Shown: positions 25,643-35,109 of the stretch, one piece after another
Layout of the letters: each line of letters starts with the position of its first letter
Position numbering within the stretch: position 1 is the first letter of the stretch
Assembly (NCBI GenBank): GCA_963803015.1
Contig: CAWDKV010000011.1
Span: forward strand, 310,001 to 374,000
Length of the DNA stretch: 64,000 bases
Direction: 5' to 3'
From: Berkiella sp963803015
Lineage (GTDB): Bacteria; Pseudomonadota; Gammaproteobacteria; Berkiellales; Berkiellaceae
Program-made: the position numbers and the translations under genes
The notes under the pieces: model-generated
What the model was told of the DNA's origin: nothing
The model's database searches: none
Seen by the model: only the letters and a program-made list of their open reading frames with translations

Positions 25643-26593
25643 ATGAAATCAAATTACCTTGAGTTTGAGCAACCTATTGCCGTATTAGACGCCAAAATCG
25701 AAGAGCTGAGATTAGTAGGCTCCGATGGTGAAATTAACATCATGGAAGAAATTAACAGGCTACAAAAGAAAAGCCGAGAATTAACAGAAAGTGTTTTTCG
25801 TAAACTCAATGCTTGGCAAACCGCACAATTAGCGCGCCATCCCTTAAGACCGTTCACATTGGACTACATTTCACGGATTTTTACTGAATTTGATGAATTG
25901 CATGGAGATAGGGTGTTTGCGGATGACTTAGCGGTTGTCGGAGGCATAGCACGCTTGGCCGGTGAGCCTGTTATGGTTATCGGCCAGCAAAAAGGACGAG
26001 ATACTAAAGAAAAGATCCGTCGTAACTTTGGCATGGCTCACCCAGAAGGATATCGTAAAGCGAAGCGACTCATGGATTTGGCTGAGAGATACGAGTTACC
26101 GGTCATTACGTTAATTGATACACCAGGCGCTTATCCAGGTATTGATGCCGAAGCGCGTGGTCAAAGCGAAGCTATTGCTCGCAATTTATTTGAAATGGCA
26201 AAATTAAATACCCCGATTTTAGCGGTTGTCATTGGCGAGGGTTGTTCTGGCGGCGCTTTAGGCATTGGTGTGGCTGATAGAGTTTTGATGTTGCAGTACA
26301 GCTATTATGCCACTATTTCTCCAGAAGGTTGTGCCACCATTTTATTTAGAAGTGCTGAGAAAGCACCAGAAGCGGCTGAGATGATGGGAATTACAGCTGA
26401 TAAATTATTGACGCTAGGATTAATTGATGAAATTGTGGCAGAGCCTTTAGGCGGTGCGCACCGCGATGTTGATAAAATGGCGAGTATTTTAAAAGCCCAC
26501 CTCATTAATAATTTACAAAAAATAAAAAGTATTCCCAAAAATCGTTTGGTTGATCATCGCTATGATAGGCTCATGCGTTTAGGCGAAGGCTAA
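25643..26593 (+). CDS. accA: Acetyl-CoA carboxylase carboxyltransferase subunit alpha
   Basis: 316 residues; E. coli AccA has 319. With AccD it transfers CO2 from carboxybiotin to acetyl-CoA, the first step of fatty acid synthesis. The N-terminus YLEFEQPIAVLDAKIEELR is typical. RNFGMAHPEGYRKAKRLM, IDTPGAYPGIDAEARGQSEAIARNL and GEGCSGGALGIGVADRV line the active site. It normally follows dnaE directly, but here has its own promoter after the inserted bufferin region. Confidence 0.98.
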   Translation: MKSNYLEFEQPIAVLDAKIEELRLVGSDGEINIMEEINRLQKKSRELTESVFRKLNAWQTAQLARHPLRPFTLDYISRIFTEFDELHGDRVFADDLAVVGGIARLAGEPVMVIGQQKGRDTKEKIRRNFGMAHPEGYRKAKRLMDLAERYELPVITLIDTPGAYPGIDAEARGQSEAIARNLFEMAKLNTPILAVVIGEGCSGGALGIGVADRVLMLQYSYYATISPEGCATILFRSAEKAPEAAEMMGITADKLLTLGLIDEIVAEPLGGAHRDVDKMASILKAHLINNLQKIKSIPKNRLVDHRYDRLMRLGEG

Positions 26594-26637
26594 ATCTACT
26601 CAAGCCACATCAAATTTAGGAGTTGAAATTTTGAGTT

Positions 26638-26728
26638 CTCGTCATTGCGAGGAGCGAAGCGACGCGGCAATCCAGTCTTATTCTAATTGAATCCTGGATT
26701 GCTTCGCTAAGAGCTCGCAAAGGCGGAG
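26638..26728. repeat. Palindromic repeat element (CATTGCGAGGAGCGAAGCGA type)
   Basis: The left arm (26638-26675, with cattgcgaggagcgaagc and ending caatccag) and right arm (26694-26728, beginning ctggattgcttcgct) are inverted repeats around an A/T-rich centre. Palindromes of this kind are widely dispersed in Legionella, Coxiella and rickettsial genomes. It would fold into a long hairpin in RNA between accA and tilS. Confidence 0.7.
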
Positions 26729-26782
26729 TTCTAATTTTAAAGTAGAAGCAGTATAGATCTCGGGGAACAACAGAGGCAATTG

Positions 26783-28129
26783 ATGTCAGACTTGGTCACA
26801 ACCGCTCTTCAAAATTGGCTATCTAGTCTTCCCCATATGCCGCAAACCTTGGTTGTTGCTTATAGTGGTGGTCGAGATTCACATGTATTGCTGCATGCTT
26901 TGCGAGAACTTTGTGCTCGCTATCCTTCTATTTCTTTAAAAGCCTTGCACATTAACCACGGTCTGCAAGCTGACGCTGATAATTGGGCCATGCATTGCGC
27001 GGTACTTTGTCAATCGTATGCCATTGAGCTCAAAATTGTTTCATTAAAACTGAGCCCTAAGAAGGGAGAGAGCATTGAAGCATTGGCTAGGGAAGCGCGT
27101 TTAAATGTGTTTGCACAAGCGTTGGCAATCAATGAGATGTTGTTAACAGCGCATCACCAATTAGATCAAGCTGAAACTGCTTTATTGCAACTCTTACGTG
27201 GTGCAGGTCCTCTTGGATTATCCGCGATGCCGCATACCAAAACTTTAGGGTTGGGGCAGGGAGTACGACCCTTACTAGCAGTGCCAGAGCAAGCGATAGC
27301 CGCTTATGCCAAGGTGCATCAGTTAGAATGGGTTGAAGATCCTTCTAATCAACACATCCGCTTTACACGCAACGCTTTACGGCATCGGGTATTCCCTGAA
27401 TTAAAAGCGCTTAATCCAAGTATGGCGGCATGTATCGTACGCGGAGCAACGCACTGCGCTGAAAGCCAAAGTTTATTAGCGGAATGTTTAAAGCCAGTAT
27501 TGAATGCTTGCCTGACAGGAAATAATGCTTTAGATCTGCATGCTTTAAAGGGCCACTCTCCCTTAAAACAACAATATCTACTGCGTTACTGGTTAGATAT
27601 GCAGGGCATATTAATGCCGAGTACCCGACAGTTAGACACTATTCTAAAGCAATTTTTGACAGCCCAAAGAGATGCTCAACCCTCTATTGTTTTACAAGGG
27701 GGTACCTTAGAGTGGTACAAACAGTGCTTATATTATGTTCGACATCAATTTAGTTTGCCGCGAGGAAGTTGGGATCTCAAGCAATCTCTGGCGTTAGCGG
27801 ATGGCACCACTTGGCATGCGCTTCTCCAAACAGGAAAAGGCGTATCTGCAAGTTTATTACCTGAAGGAAAATTGGAGATAAGATTTCGAGTTGGCGGAGA
27901 AAAATGTAAACCCAGTGCTAAAATGCACACGCGACCTTTAAAAAAATGGTTGCAAGAATATGATATTCCCCCTTGGCAAAGAAACAACATCCCTTTATTT
28001 TATTACCAAGAAAAATTGGTTGCTGTAGGCTCCCTTTTTGTTTGTGAAGGATGGCAGGTAAAATCTCCTTTAGATCAAGGTTGGGTTATTGAACAAAAAA
28101 AGCAAGATAACCAAATACTGGTTTGGTGA
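26783..28129 (+). CDS. tilS: tRNA(Ile)-lysidine synthetase
   Basis: 448 residues from the ATG at 26783 (AGAGG 6 bases upstream; a TTG one codon earlier is less likely). It adds lysine to C34 of the tRNA that reads AUA. The PP-loop ATP motif is SGGRDS near residue 30, as family members have SGGxDS. HINHGLQADA, AREARLNVF and TAHHQLDQAETALLQLLRGAG follow. The C-terminal substrate-binding domains include the PLKKWLQEYDIPPWQRNNIPLFY segment. It is a real ATPase-domain gene and not a shadow of accA or pyrG. Confidence 0.96.
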   Translation: MSDLVTTALQNWLSSLPHMPQTLVVAYSGGRDSHVLLHALRELCARYPSISLKALHINHGLQADADNWAMHCAVLCQSYAIELKIVSLKLSPKKGESIEALAREARLNVFAQALAINEMLLTAHHQLDQAETALLQLLRGAGPLGLSAMPHTKTLGLGQGVRPLLAVPEQAIAAYAKVHQLEWVEDPSNQHIRFTRNALRHRVFPELKALNPSMAACIVRGATHCAESQSLLAECLKPVLNACLTGNNALDLHALKGHSPLKQQYLLRYWLDMQGILMPSTRQLDTILKQFLTAQRDAQPSIVLQGGTLEWYKQCLYYVRHQFSLPRGSWDLKQSLALADGTTWHALLQTGKGVSASLLPEGKLEIRFRVGGEKCKPSAKMHTRPLKKWLQEYDIPPWQRNNIPLFYYQEKLVAVGSLFVCEGWQVKSPLDQGWVIEQKKQDNQILVW

Positions 28130-28263
28130 AATGCGCAAAACCTGTTAAAGTACTATTCCAGCCGGTACGATACTCCAAAAGCCTGAAATGAGCAGAATTC
28201 AAGCGGTACGAGTATTTACGCTACTCAAATACATTTTTTACATTTTAAAACTTAAGGTGATGC

Positions 28264-29928
28264 ATGGCGCGCTTTATTTTTGTTACAGGTGGCGTGGTTT
28301 CTTCGTTGGGGAAAGGCATTGCCGCAGCTTCTTTAGCTTCCATTCTTGAATCCAGAGGCCTTTTGGTCACCTTACTCAAATTAGACCCCTATATTAATGT
28401 GGATCCGGGTACGATGAGCCCTTTCCAGCATGGGGAAGTTTTTGTGACCCAAGATGGTGCAGAAACCGATTTAGATCTGGGTCATTATGAACGTTTTGTC
28501 GATACGACCATGTCTAGAAAAAGCAATATTACAACAGGTCGCATTTATGCTGATGTCATCCAAAAGGAGAGACGCGGCGATTATTTAGGCGCGACCGTGC
28601 AAGTCATCCCCCATATCACCGATGAAATTAAATCGAGGATTTTAAACGTTGCCAATGGCGCTGATATTGTGATGGTGGAAATTGGCGGAACGGTGGGTGA
28701 TATAGAGTCCTTGCCCTTTTTAGAAGCCATCAGACAATTACGGGTGGAATTAGGTCAAGATCGATCGCTTTTTATCCATTTAACACTAGTGCCTTATCTG
28801 CCGACTTCCGGTGAAATAAAAACCAAGCCGACCCAACATTCGGTCAAAGAGTTGCGCTCAATTGGTATCCAGCCTGATATTCTAATTTGCCGTTGTGAAA
28901 GAGATCTGCCGCTTGGCGAGCGTAAAAAAATTGCGCTTTTTACTAACGTCGAAGAAAGAGCCGTTATTACTTCTATTGATTTGCCTTCTATTTACCAAAT
29001 TCCACAAGCACTGTATCAGCAAAAACTTGATCAAATTGTGATTGAAAAACTAAAGATAGAGGCAAAACCTGCCGATCTGTCTGATTGGGCAAAAGTAGTA
29101 GAAAAACAAAATCATCCTAAAACAACGGTGCGCGTAGGACTAATTGGTAAGTATGTTAATCTCATTGATGCGTATAAATCCTTAAATGAAGCCCTCATCC
29201 ATGCGGGTATTCATACGCAAACAAAAGTTGAAATCGTTTATATTGAATCTGAAGAATTAGAACGTCAAGATGAGAATACCGTACTCCAAAATTTAGATGC
29301 CATTTTAATTCCTGGTGGTTTTGGTGAACGCGGTGTTGAAGGTAAAATTCTTGCTGCAAAATATGCACGGGAAAATCAGATCCCTTTCTTGGGAATTTGT
29401 TTAGGGTTACAAACGGCGATTATTGAATTTGCTAGAAACAAAGCCAATATGAAAATGGCACATAGCACCGAATTTGATCCCAAAACCCCTTTTCCAGTGG
29501 TCGCTTTAATTACCGAATGGATTAACCAAGAGGGGAGTAAAGAATTTCGGGGAGAAAATGAGAATTTAGGCGGAACGATGCGCTTAGGGGGGCAAGTATG
29601 TAAGCTTGTACCTGGAACCAAAGCTCAAGAATGTTACGGTCAACCTGTTATCATAGAAAGGCATCGCCATCGTTATGAAGTCAATAACCGATTATTAGAT
29701 AAATTGGTTGAGGCAGGCTTAGTGGTCAGCGGTCGCTCAGCAGATGAAAGCCTCGTTGAGATGATAGAGTTGCCTTCTCATCCTTGGTTTATTGGCTGTC
29801 AATTTCATCCAGAGTTTACCTCCACACCAAGAAAGGGACATCCTTTATTTATCCACTTTATTCAAGCAGCCAACAGTTATCACCTAAAAAAGTCGCAAAA
29901 GCAGTCTGAGAGGAGCCGCATAGAGTGA
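28264..29928 (+). CDS. pyrG: CTP synthase
   Basis: 554 residues; E. coli has 545. It aminates UTP to CTP using glutamine. The synthetase domain starts FIFVTGGVVSSLGKGI with the P-loop. The C-terminal glutamine amidotransferase has the catalytic Cys in FLGICLGLQ and the His-Glu pair in FHPEFTS. The ribosome binding site AAGGTGA precedes the ATG. It overlaps the kdsA GTG by 4 bases, and pyrG-kdsA-eno-ftsB is a recurrent gammaproteobacterial order. Confidence 0.98.
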   Translation: MARFIFVTGGVVSSLGKGIAAASLASILESRGLLVTLLKLDPYINVDPGTMSPFQHGEVFVTQDGAETDLDLGHYERFVDTTMSRKSNITTGRIYADVIQKERRGDYLGATVQVIPHITDEIKSRILNVANGADIVMVEIGGTVGDIESLPFLEAIRQLRVELGQDRSLFIHLTLVPYLPTSGEIKTKPTQHSVKELRSIGIQPDILICRCERDLPLGERKKIALFTNVEERAVITSIDLPSIYQIPQALYQQKLDQIVIEKLKIEAKPADLSDWAKVVEKQNHPKTTVRVGLIGKYVNLIDAYKSLNEALIHAGIHTQTKVEIVYIESEELERQDENTVLQNLDAILIPGGFGERGVEGKILAAKYARENQIPFLGICLGLQTAIIEFARNKANMKMAHSTEFDPKTPFPVVALITEWINQEGSKEFRGENENLGGTMRLGGQVCKLVPGTKAQECYGQPVIIERHRHRYEVNNRLLDKLVEAGLVVSGRSADESLVEMIELPSHPWFIGCQFHPEFTSTPRKGHPLFIHFIQAANSYHLKKSQKQSERSRIE

Positions 29929-30776
29929 AATTATGTCATTTTGAAGTAGGACAGAATAATCCTTTTTTTCTTATTGCAGGTCCTTGTGTCATCGAAAGTG
30001 AAGCACTTTGTATTGAAACGGCCGGTCACTTGAAAATGATAGCGGAAAAATTACACATTCCCTTTATTTTTAAATCTTCTTTTGACAAAGCCAATCGTTC
30101 TTCTTACCAAAGCTTTCGCGGTTTAGGCATGGAGAGTGGGTTAAAAATTTTAGAAAAAGTGAAAAAAGAAGTAGGGGTGCCTGTTTTAACGGATGTCCAT
30201 GAAGAGACACCGCTTAATGAAGTGGCTAGCGTGGTCGATGTGTTGCAAACACCTGCTTTTTTGTGCCGACAAACTAATTTTATTCAAAGTGTCGCAGCGC
30301 AAGGATTACCAGTTAATATCAAAAAAGGGCAATTTTTAGCGCCTTGGGATATGCAACAAGTGGTTGCCAAAGCAAAAGCGGTGGGCAATCAGCATATTTT
30401 AGTCTGCGAGAGAGGGGCGAGTTTTGGTTATAACAACCTTATCAGCGATATGCGTTCTTTAGCCATTATGCGCGCAACAGGTTGCCCTGTGGTTTTTGAT
30501 GCAACCCATTCTGTTCAGTTACCAGGGGGGCAAGGTAATGCTTCCGGTGGTCAACGCGAATTTGTGCCCGTTTTAGCGCGTGCAGCCATGGCCGCGGGCA
30601 TTTCTGGGATCTTTATGGAAACGCACCCCAATCCTGCCGAAGCGTTGAGTGATGGGCCCAATGCTTGGCCATTAGATAAAATGGAACAATTATTGACGAC
30701 CTTAAAAGCCATCGATGATGTGATAAAAAAAGAACAACTTCCAGAAAATGAGTTAATGCAGGGAATGAAGGCATGA
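29925..30776 (+). CDS. kdsA: 3-deoxy-D-manno-octulosonate 8-phosphate synthase
   Basis: 283 residues; E. coli KdsA has 284. It condenses PEP with arabinose 5-phosphate, giving the Kdo of the LPS core. Motifs are FLIAGPCVIESE, FKSSFDKANRSS, SDMRSLAIMR, VVFDATHSVQLPGG and METHPNPAEALSDGPNAWP. The start is GTG (29925), overlapping the pyrG stop. Its own stop overlaps the eno ATG (ATGA), so the run is tightly coupled. Confidence 0.98.
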   Translation: MKLCHFEVGQNNPFFLIAGPCVIESEALCIETAGHLKMIAEKLHIPFIFKSSFDKANRSSYQSFRGLGMESGLKILEKVKKEVGVPVLTDVHEETPLNEVASVVDVLQTPAFLCRQTNFIQSVAAQGLPVNIKKGQFLAPWDMQQVVAKAKAVGNQHILVCERGASFGYNNLISDMRSLAIMRATGCPVVFDATHSVQLPGGQGNASGGQREFVPVLARAAMAAGISGIFMETHPNPAEALSDGPNAWPLDKMEQLLTTLKAIDDVIKKEQLPENELMQGMKA

Positions 30777-32062
30777 CGACAATTAAAAATATTTTAGCAA
30801 GAGAAATTTTAGATTCAAGAGGGTTTCCTACTGTAGAAGCAGAGGTCATTTTAACCTCAGGTGTTTCTGCTAGAAGCTGCGTTCCATCAGGCGCCTCTAC
30901 CGGCAGTCGAGAAGCCTTAGAATTAAGAGACAAAGATAGCAAACGTTATAACGGTAAAGGCGTGACCAAAGCGGTCAACAACATCACGCAACATCTTTTT
31001 CCGGCACTTAAAGGGCAATCGGCGAGCGCTCAAAAAGAAATTGATACTATTTTGAACAACCTAGACGGAACCCCCACAAAAGAAAAAATGGGGGCAAATG
31101 CTATTTTGGCAGTCTCTATGGCTTGTGCAAACGCCGCAGCTATTGAGGCTGGACAACCTTTATACGCTTATCTTGCTGCTTTAACCTCAACGCAAAAACT
31201 CAGTCTGCCTGTACCCATGCTAAATATTATTAATGGCGGCGCGCATGCAGATAACAGTGTTGATATTCAAGAATTTATGATTTTACCCACCGGGGCGCCT
31301 TCTTTTGCAGAAGCACTGCGTTATGGGGTAGAGGTTTATCACGCTTTAAAATCGGTATTAAAAAAGCAAGGATTAAATTCCAATGTCGGAGATGAGGGCG
31401 GTTTTGCTCCCAATTTACCCTCCAACAGTGCTGCACTAGACTTGATTATGCAAGCGATTACCACTGCAGGATTTACGCCAGGAAAAGAGATATTTCTAGG
31501 GTTGGATGTGGCAGCATCTGAATTTTATCAAGATAAAAAATACCATTTAGCTTCTGAAAACAAAGTCTTGAGTTCAGCGCAATATGTGGATGAATTGAGC
31601 TTATGGGTGAAACATTATCCTATCCTCTCCATAGAGGATGGCATGGCAGAGAATGACTGGGAAGGCTGGCAACTGTTGACGCAACAGTTAGGAAGTAAAG
31701 TCCAGCTTGTTGGGGATGATTTATTTGTGACGAACCCTGCCATTTTCAAAGAAGGGATAACAGCACAAATCGCCAATGCCATTTTAATCAAACTCAATCA
31801 AATTGGCACATTAACCGAAACCATTGAAGCGATTAACCTAGCCAAAAGTGCGGGTTACAATACCATTGTTTCACATCGTTCTGGCGAAACCGAAGATACT
31901 TTTATTGCTGATCTGGCAGTAGGCATGAACGTTGGACAAATTAAAACCGGTGCACCTTGTCGCAGTGATAGAACAGCAAAGTACAATCAGCTTTTGCGGA
32001 TAGAAGAACAGGCACAAGCGCCTTACGCGGGGTTACAAGTCTTTTCTAGATGGAAAGATTAA
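30773..32062 (+). CDS. eno: Enolase
   Basis: 429 residues; E. coli has 432. It dehydrates 2-phosphoglycerate to PEP, which also feeds KdsA just upstream. REILDSRGFPTVEAEV opens the chain. GASTGSREALELRD, the metal ligands in GLDVAASEF, SIEDGMAENDWEGW and GDDLFVTN, and the C-terminal signature LIKLNQIGTLTETIEA then SHRSGETED are all intact. Confidence 0.98.
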   Translation: MTTIKNILAREILDSRGFPTVEAEVILTSGVSARSCVPSGASTGSREALELRDKDSKRYNGKGVTKAVNNITQHLFPALKGQSASAQKEIDTILNNLDGTPTKEKMGANAILAVSMACANAAAIEAGQPLYAYLAALTSTQKLSLPVPMLNIINGGAHADNSVDIQEFMILPTGAPSFAEALRYGVEVYHALKSVLKKQGLNSNVGDEGGFAPNLPSNSAALDLIMQAITTAGFTPGKEIFLGLDVAASEFYQDKKYHLASENKVLSSAQYVDELSLWVKHYPILSIEDGMAENDWEGWQLLTQQLGSKVQLVGDDLFVTNPAIFKEGITAQIANAILIKLNQIGTLTETIEAINLAKSAGYNTIVSHRSGETEDTFIADLAVGMNVGQIKTGAPCRSDRTAKYNQLLRIEEQAQAPYAGLQVFSRWKD

Positions 32063-32341
32063 GTGAAAGCACTGAACATTACCTTACTTATCGTCTTCTT
32101 GTTACTACAAGTGCGGTTGTGGTTTGGTGAAGGTTCAGTGATTAAAGTGCTTGCTTTAAAGAATGAAGTCATTGAACAGCAAGACAAAGCTAAAACGTTA
32201 AAAGAGCGTAACCAGGTACTGGATGCAGAAGTACAAGATTTGAAAACGCAATTAGGGGCTCTTGAGGAGCGCGCTCGCATAGAATTAGGCATGATTCGGC
32301 AAGGAGAAACCTTGTTTCAGGAGCCACCTAATGCCAATTAA
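32063..32341 (+). CDS. ftsB: Cell division protein FtsB
   Basis: 92 residues: an N-terminal membrane segment (about 5-20, LLIVFLLLQVRLWFGEGS), then a coiled coil (about 27-70) with the pattern NEVIEQQDKAKTLKERNQVL. The C-terminal ARIELGMIRQGETLFQ is the usual FtsB motif contacting FtsQ. It forms the FtsQLB divisome complex. The start is GTG directly after the eno stop. It overlaps ispD by 11 bases. Confidence 0.95.
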   Translation: MKALNITLLIVFLLLQVRLWFGEGSVIKVLALKNEVIEQQDKAKTLKERNQVLDAEVQDLKTQLGALEERARIELGMIRQGETLFQEPPNAN

Positions 32342-33050
32342 GTCTGATGCCTTTTGGATAATCTTGCCTGCGGCAGGTTTAGGCCAACGTTTTAACCAAA
32401 CTCTCCCTAAACAATATACCCGCATCTTTAATAAAACCGTCCTCGAGCATACGATTGATCTATTTTTACCGCAGAGCTGGGTAGAAGGTATTGTCGTTGC
32501 TTTATCAGAAGAAGATCAGCAATTTGTCACTTTGCCCTATGATTCAACACCTAAAATAAAAACGGTGCAAGGTGGGGCAAGTCGCGCGCAGTCTGTTGAA
32601 AATGCTCTCCATTATCTAAAATCGAAGGCAAAAGGCAGTGATTGGGTGTTAGTGCATGATGCAGTCAGACCTTGCTTACACGAGGCAGATCTCCATCATT
32701 TGCTAGAGACACTCATGACAGATGAAGTGGGTGGGATTTTGTGTTCAGCTGTGCAAGATAGCTTAAAATGGGTTGAAAATCATACGATTAAACAAACCCT
32801 ATCGCGAGAGCAATGCTGGCGAGCTTTAACGCCACAGATGTTTCGTTTAGATATTTTGCTTCAAGCGCTCATCCATTGCAGGCAACAAGGGATACAGGTA
32901 ACGGATGAATCCCAAGCATTAGAAGAACTGGGTTATCACCCTAAAATTGTACCGGCAGCTTACCCCAATCCTAAGCTAACATTGGCTTCTGATAAAGCTT
33001 ATATTGAATTGCTATTACACTTCAAAAAAGCCAGGGAGGAAGTGTGTTAA
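32331..33050 (+). CDS. ispD: 2-C-methyl-D-erythritol 4-phosphate cytidylyltransferase
   Basis: 239 residues. It makes CDP-ME in the MEP pathway. The CTP-binding loop is PAAGLGQRFNQTLPKQY near the N-terminus. HDAVRPC and ALTPQMFRLDIL with TDESQALEELG mark the rest of the fold. It lies in the ftsB-ispD-ispF order of most gammaproteobacteria and shares bases with both neighbours. Confidence 0.98.
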   Translation: MPIKSDAFWIILPAAGLGQRFNQTLPKQYTRIFNKTVLEHTIDLFLPQSWVEGIVVALSEEDQQFVTLPYDSTPKIKTVQGGASRAQSVENALHYLKSKAKGSDWVLVHDAVRPCLHEADLHHLLETLMTDEVGGILCSAVQDSLKWVENHTIKQTLSREQCWRALTPQMFRLDILLQALIHCRQQGIQVTDESQALEELGYHPKIVPAAYPNPKLTLASDKAYIELLLHFKKAREEVC

Positions 33051-33532
33051 GAATGGGGCAGGGTTTTGATATCCATCGTTTGGCAGAAAATAGTGGCCAA
33101 ACCGGTGTCGTGTTGGGTGGGGTCTTGATCCCTTTTTCTAAGAGTTTTGTTGCTCATTCTGATGGGGATGTTTTAATTCATGCCATTATTGATGCCATGC
33201 TGGGTGCTTGTGCTTTAGGGGATATTGGGGGGCATTTTCCAGACACCTCTCCTCGTTATAAAGGCGCTGACAGTCGCTGGTTGTTGCGAGAAGCTCATCA
33301 GAAAATTCAAGAAGAAGGCTATGCTATTGTTAACATTGATAGCACTATCATTGCTGAAGCACCTAAATTGGCACCTCATATCCGATTCATGCAAGAAAAT
33401 TTGAGTTCAGATTTGCAAATTTCAATTAATCAGATCAATATTAAAGCGAAAACCCATGAAGGCTTAGATGCACTGGGTCAACAAGAAGGCATCGCTGCTC
33501 AGGCAGTAATTTTACTTCAAAAAATAACCTAA
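33044..33532 (+). CDS. ispF: 2-C-methyl-D-erythritol 2,4-cyclodiphosphate synthase
   Basis: 162 residues; E. coli has 159. It cyclises CDP-ME 2-phosphate. Zinc ligands are in FDIHRL and HSDGDVLIHAIIDAMLGA; GDIGGHFPDT and INIKAKTHEGLDALG complete the active site. The GTG at 33044 gives MLRMGQGFDIH, matching the normal family length. The nearby ATG at 33053 would remove the usual Arg. It overlaps the ispD stop. Confidence 0.97.
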   Translation: MLRMGQGFDIHRLAENSGQTGVVLGGVLIPFSKSFVAHSDGDVLIHAIIDAMLGACALGDIGGHFPDTSPRYKGADSRWLLREAHQKIQEEGYAIVNIDSTIIAEAPKLAPHIRFMQENLSSDLQISINQINIKAKTHEGLDALGQQEGIAAQAVILLQKIT

Positions 33533-33545
33533 AACATAAAGCAAA

Positions 33546-34310
33546 ATGATGAAAATTTTATTAAGCAATGATGATGGCGTGAATGCACCCGGGTTAGCAG
33601 AGCTAGCCAGATCGATAGCGCCTTATGCCGAAATTACGGTGGTGGCGCCCGATCGCGATAGAAGCGCAGCCAGCAACTCGCTTACTTTAGATCTACCCCT
33701 TCGCATCACCAAACAGGCCAATAGCTTTTATGCTGTTAATGGTACACCTACAGATAGTGTGCATCTCGCTATTACCGGTTGGTTAGAGCAACATCCAGAT
33801 ATGATTATGGCGGGGATCAATGCTGGATCTAATTTAGGCGATGATGTCTTGTATTCTGGTACGGTTGCGGCGGCAATGGAAGGGCGTTTTTTAGGCTATC
33901 CCGCTATTGCAATTTCTCTGACGTGCCGAGACAAAGAACATGCCTATTATGAAACCGCTGGCAAATTTGCGCAGCTTTTATTAGAGCAGATCCAAAAACA
34001 GCCTCTGCCAAAAGATACTATTTTAAATGTGAATGTGCCTAATAGACAATGGCACAATATTCAAGGCGTGAAGGTTACCCGTTTAGGGCAAAGGCATCTT
34101 GCAGAGTCGGTTTTGACTAGCGAAGATCCACGTGGCAATCCTATCTATTGGTTTGGTGCTGCTGGCAAAGAACAAGATGCCGGACCTGGCACAGATTTTC
34201 ATGCGATTAACCAAGGGTATATTTCCATCACACCTTTAAAAATTGATTTGACAGATTATGAAGCGCTAGAGTCAATCGGTCGCTGGTCCACCGGCTTTAA
34301 ATTTGGCTAA
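33546..34310 (+). CDS. surE: 5'/3'-nucleotidase SurE
   Basis: 254 residues. It is a metal-dependent survival protein and nucleoside monophosphatase. The metal site is in LLSNDDGVNAPG; APDRDRSAASNSLTL and AGINAGSNLGDDVLYSGTVAAAMEG are conserved. The start has two adjacent ATGs (33546 and 33549). The family context surE-pcm-nlpD-rpoS is nearly kept, but pcm (protein-isoaspartate methyltransferase) is missing here. Confidence 0.97.
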   Translation: MMKILLSNDDGVNAPGLAELARSIAPYAEITVVAPDRDRSAASNSLTLDLPLRITKQANSFYAVNGTPTDSVHLAITGWLEQHPDMIMAGINAGSNLGDDVLYSGTVAAAMEGRFLGYPAIAISLTCRDKEHAYYETAGKFAQLLLEQIQKQPLPKDTILNVNVPNRQWHNIQGVKVTRLGQRHLAESVLTSEDPRGNPIYWFGAAGKEQDAGPGTDFHAINQGYISITPLKIDLTDYEALESIGRWSTGFKFG

Positions 34311-34315
34311 AAGTA

Positions 34316-35026
34316 ATGAGATTATTTTACGCCATTCTTTATTTTAGTTTTGCATGCTTACTCTCTGGATGCGAACTGCTAGTAAGAGACTCGCCAGCAC
34401 CGGTGACGAGCAAATCCGCCAGAAATAGACATCATGACAATCAGCATACGGTCAAGTCGGGTGAAACGCTTTATGAGATAGCTTTTAAATATGGTTTAGA
34501 TTATCGAGACCTTGCCAAGGTAAACCATCTTGCCATGCCATATAAAATTTATCCTGGTCAGCACTTAGCATTGACCCTGGGAAGAAAAGAAAAAAATAAG
34601 CCACTTTTAGCTAAAAAGACCGAAATTAATCTGAAAGCAAAGCCGGGAGCTTGGGTTTGGCCCGCCCGCGGTCAAGTTATGAAGACTTTTTCGGAACATG
34701 CGACGCACTTGAACAAAGGAATTGATATTTCAGATCATTTTGGCGCGCCAATCACGGCAGCGCAAAGCGGGAAAGTGGTGTATGCCGGAGAAGGTTTAAG
34801 GGGGTACGGTAAGCTTATTATTATAAAACACAGTGAAGATTTTCTTTCAGCTTATGCGCATAATCATGCGCTTTTAGTGAAAGAGGGAAGTGAAGTTGCA
34901 ACTGGTCAAACCATTGCGCAGATGGGCAAAAGTGATACTGATCAAGTGAAGCTTCATTTTGAAATAAGACAAAACGGCAAACCAATCGATCCCATTCGTT
35001 TCTTACCTCCCCGATCCAGTGAATAA
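34316..35026 (+). CDS. nlpD: Lipoprotein NlpD, LysM plus M23-family amidase activator
   Basis: 236 residues. A lipoprotein signal peptide ends LLSGC (C19). A LysM peptidoglycan-binding repeat (about 43-85, HTVKSGETLYEIAFKYGLDY) precedes a degenerate LytM/M23 domain (about 115-230). The catalytic HxH of active peptidases is partly lost, as in other NlpD proteins, which activate AmiC at the septum rather than cut. It is 5 bases after surE and about 80 upstream of rpoS, whose promoter often lies inside nlpD in this group. Confidence 0.95.
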   Translation: MRLFYAILYFSFACLLSGCELLVRDSPAPVTSKSARNRHHDNQHTVKSGETLYEIAFKYGLDYRDLAKVNHLAMPYKIYPGQHLALTLGRKEKNKPLLAKKTEINLKAKPGAWVWPARGQVMKTFSEHATHLNKGIDISDHFGAPITAAQSGKVVYAGEGLRGYGKLIIIKHSEDFLSAYAHNHALLVKEGSEVATGQTIAQMGKSDTDQVKLHFEIRQNGKPIDPIRFLPPRSSE

Positions 35027-35109
35027 TCACTGAATTAATAAACAGTATTTCAATCTGAACTTTCTCTCTCTTTGTTTGTTCCAATAAAGCAAAATAAGAG
35101 GAGAGAGCT

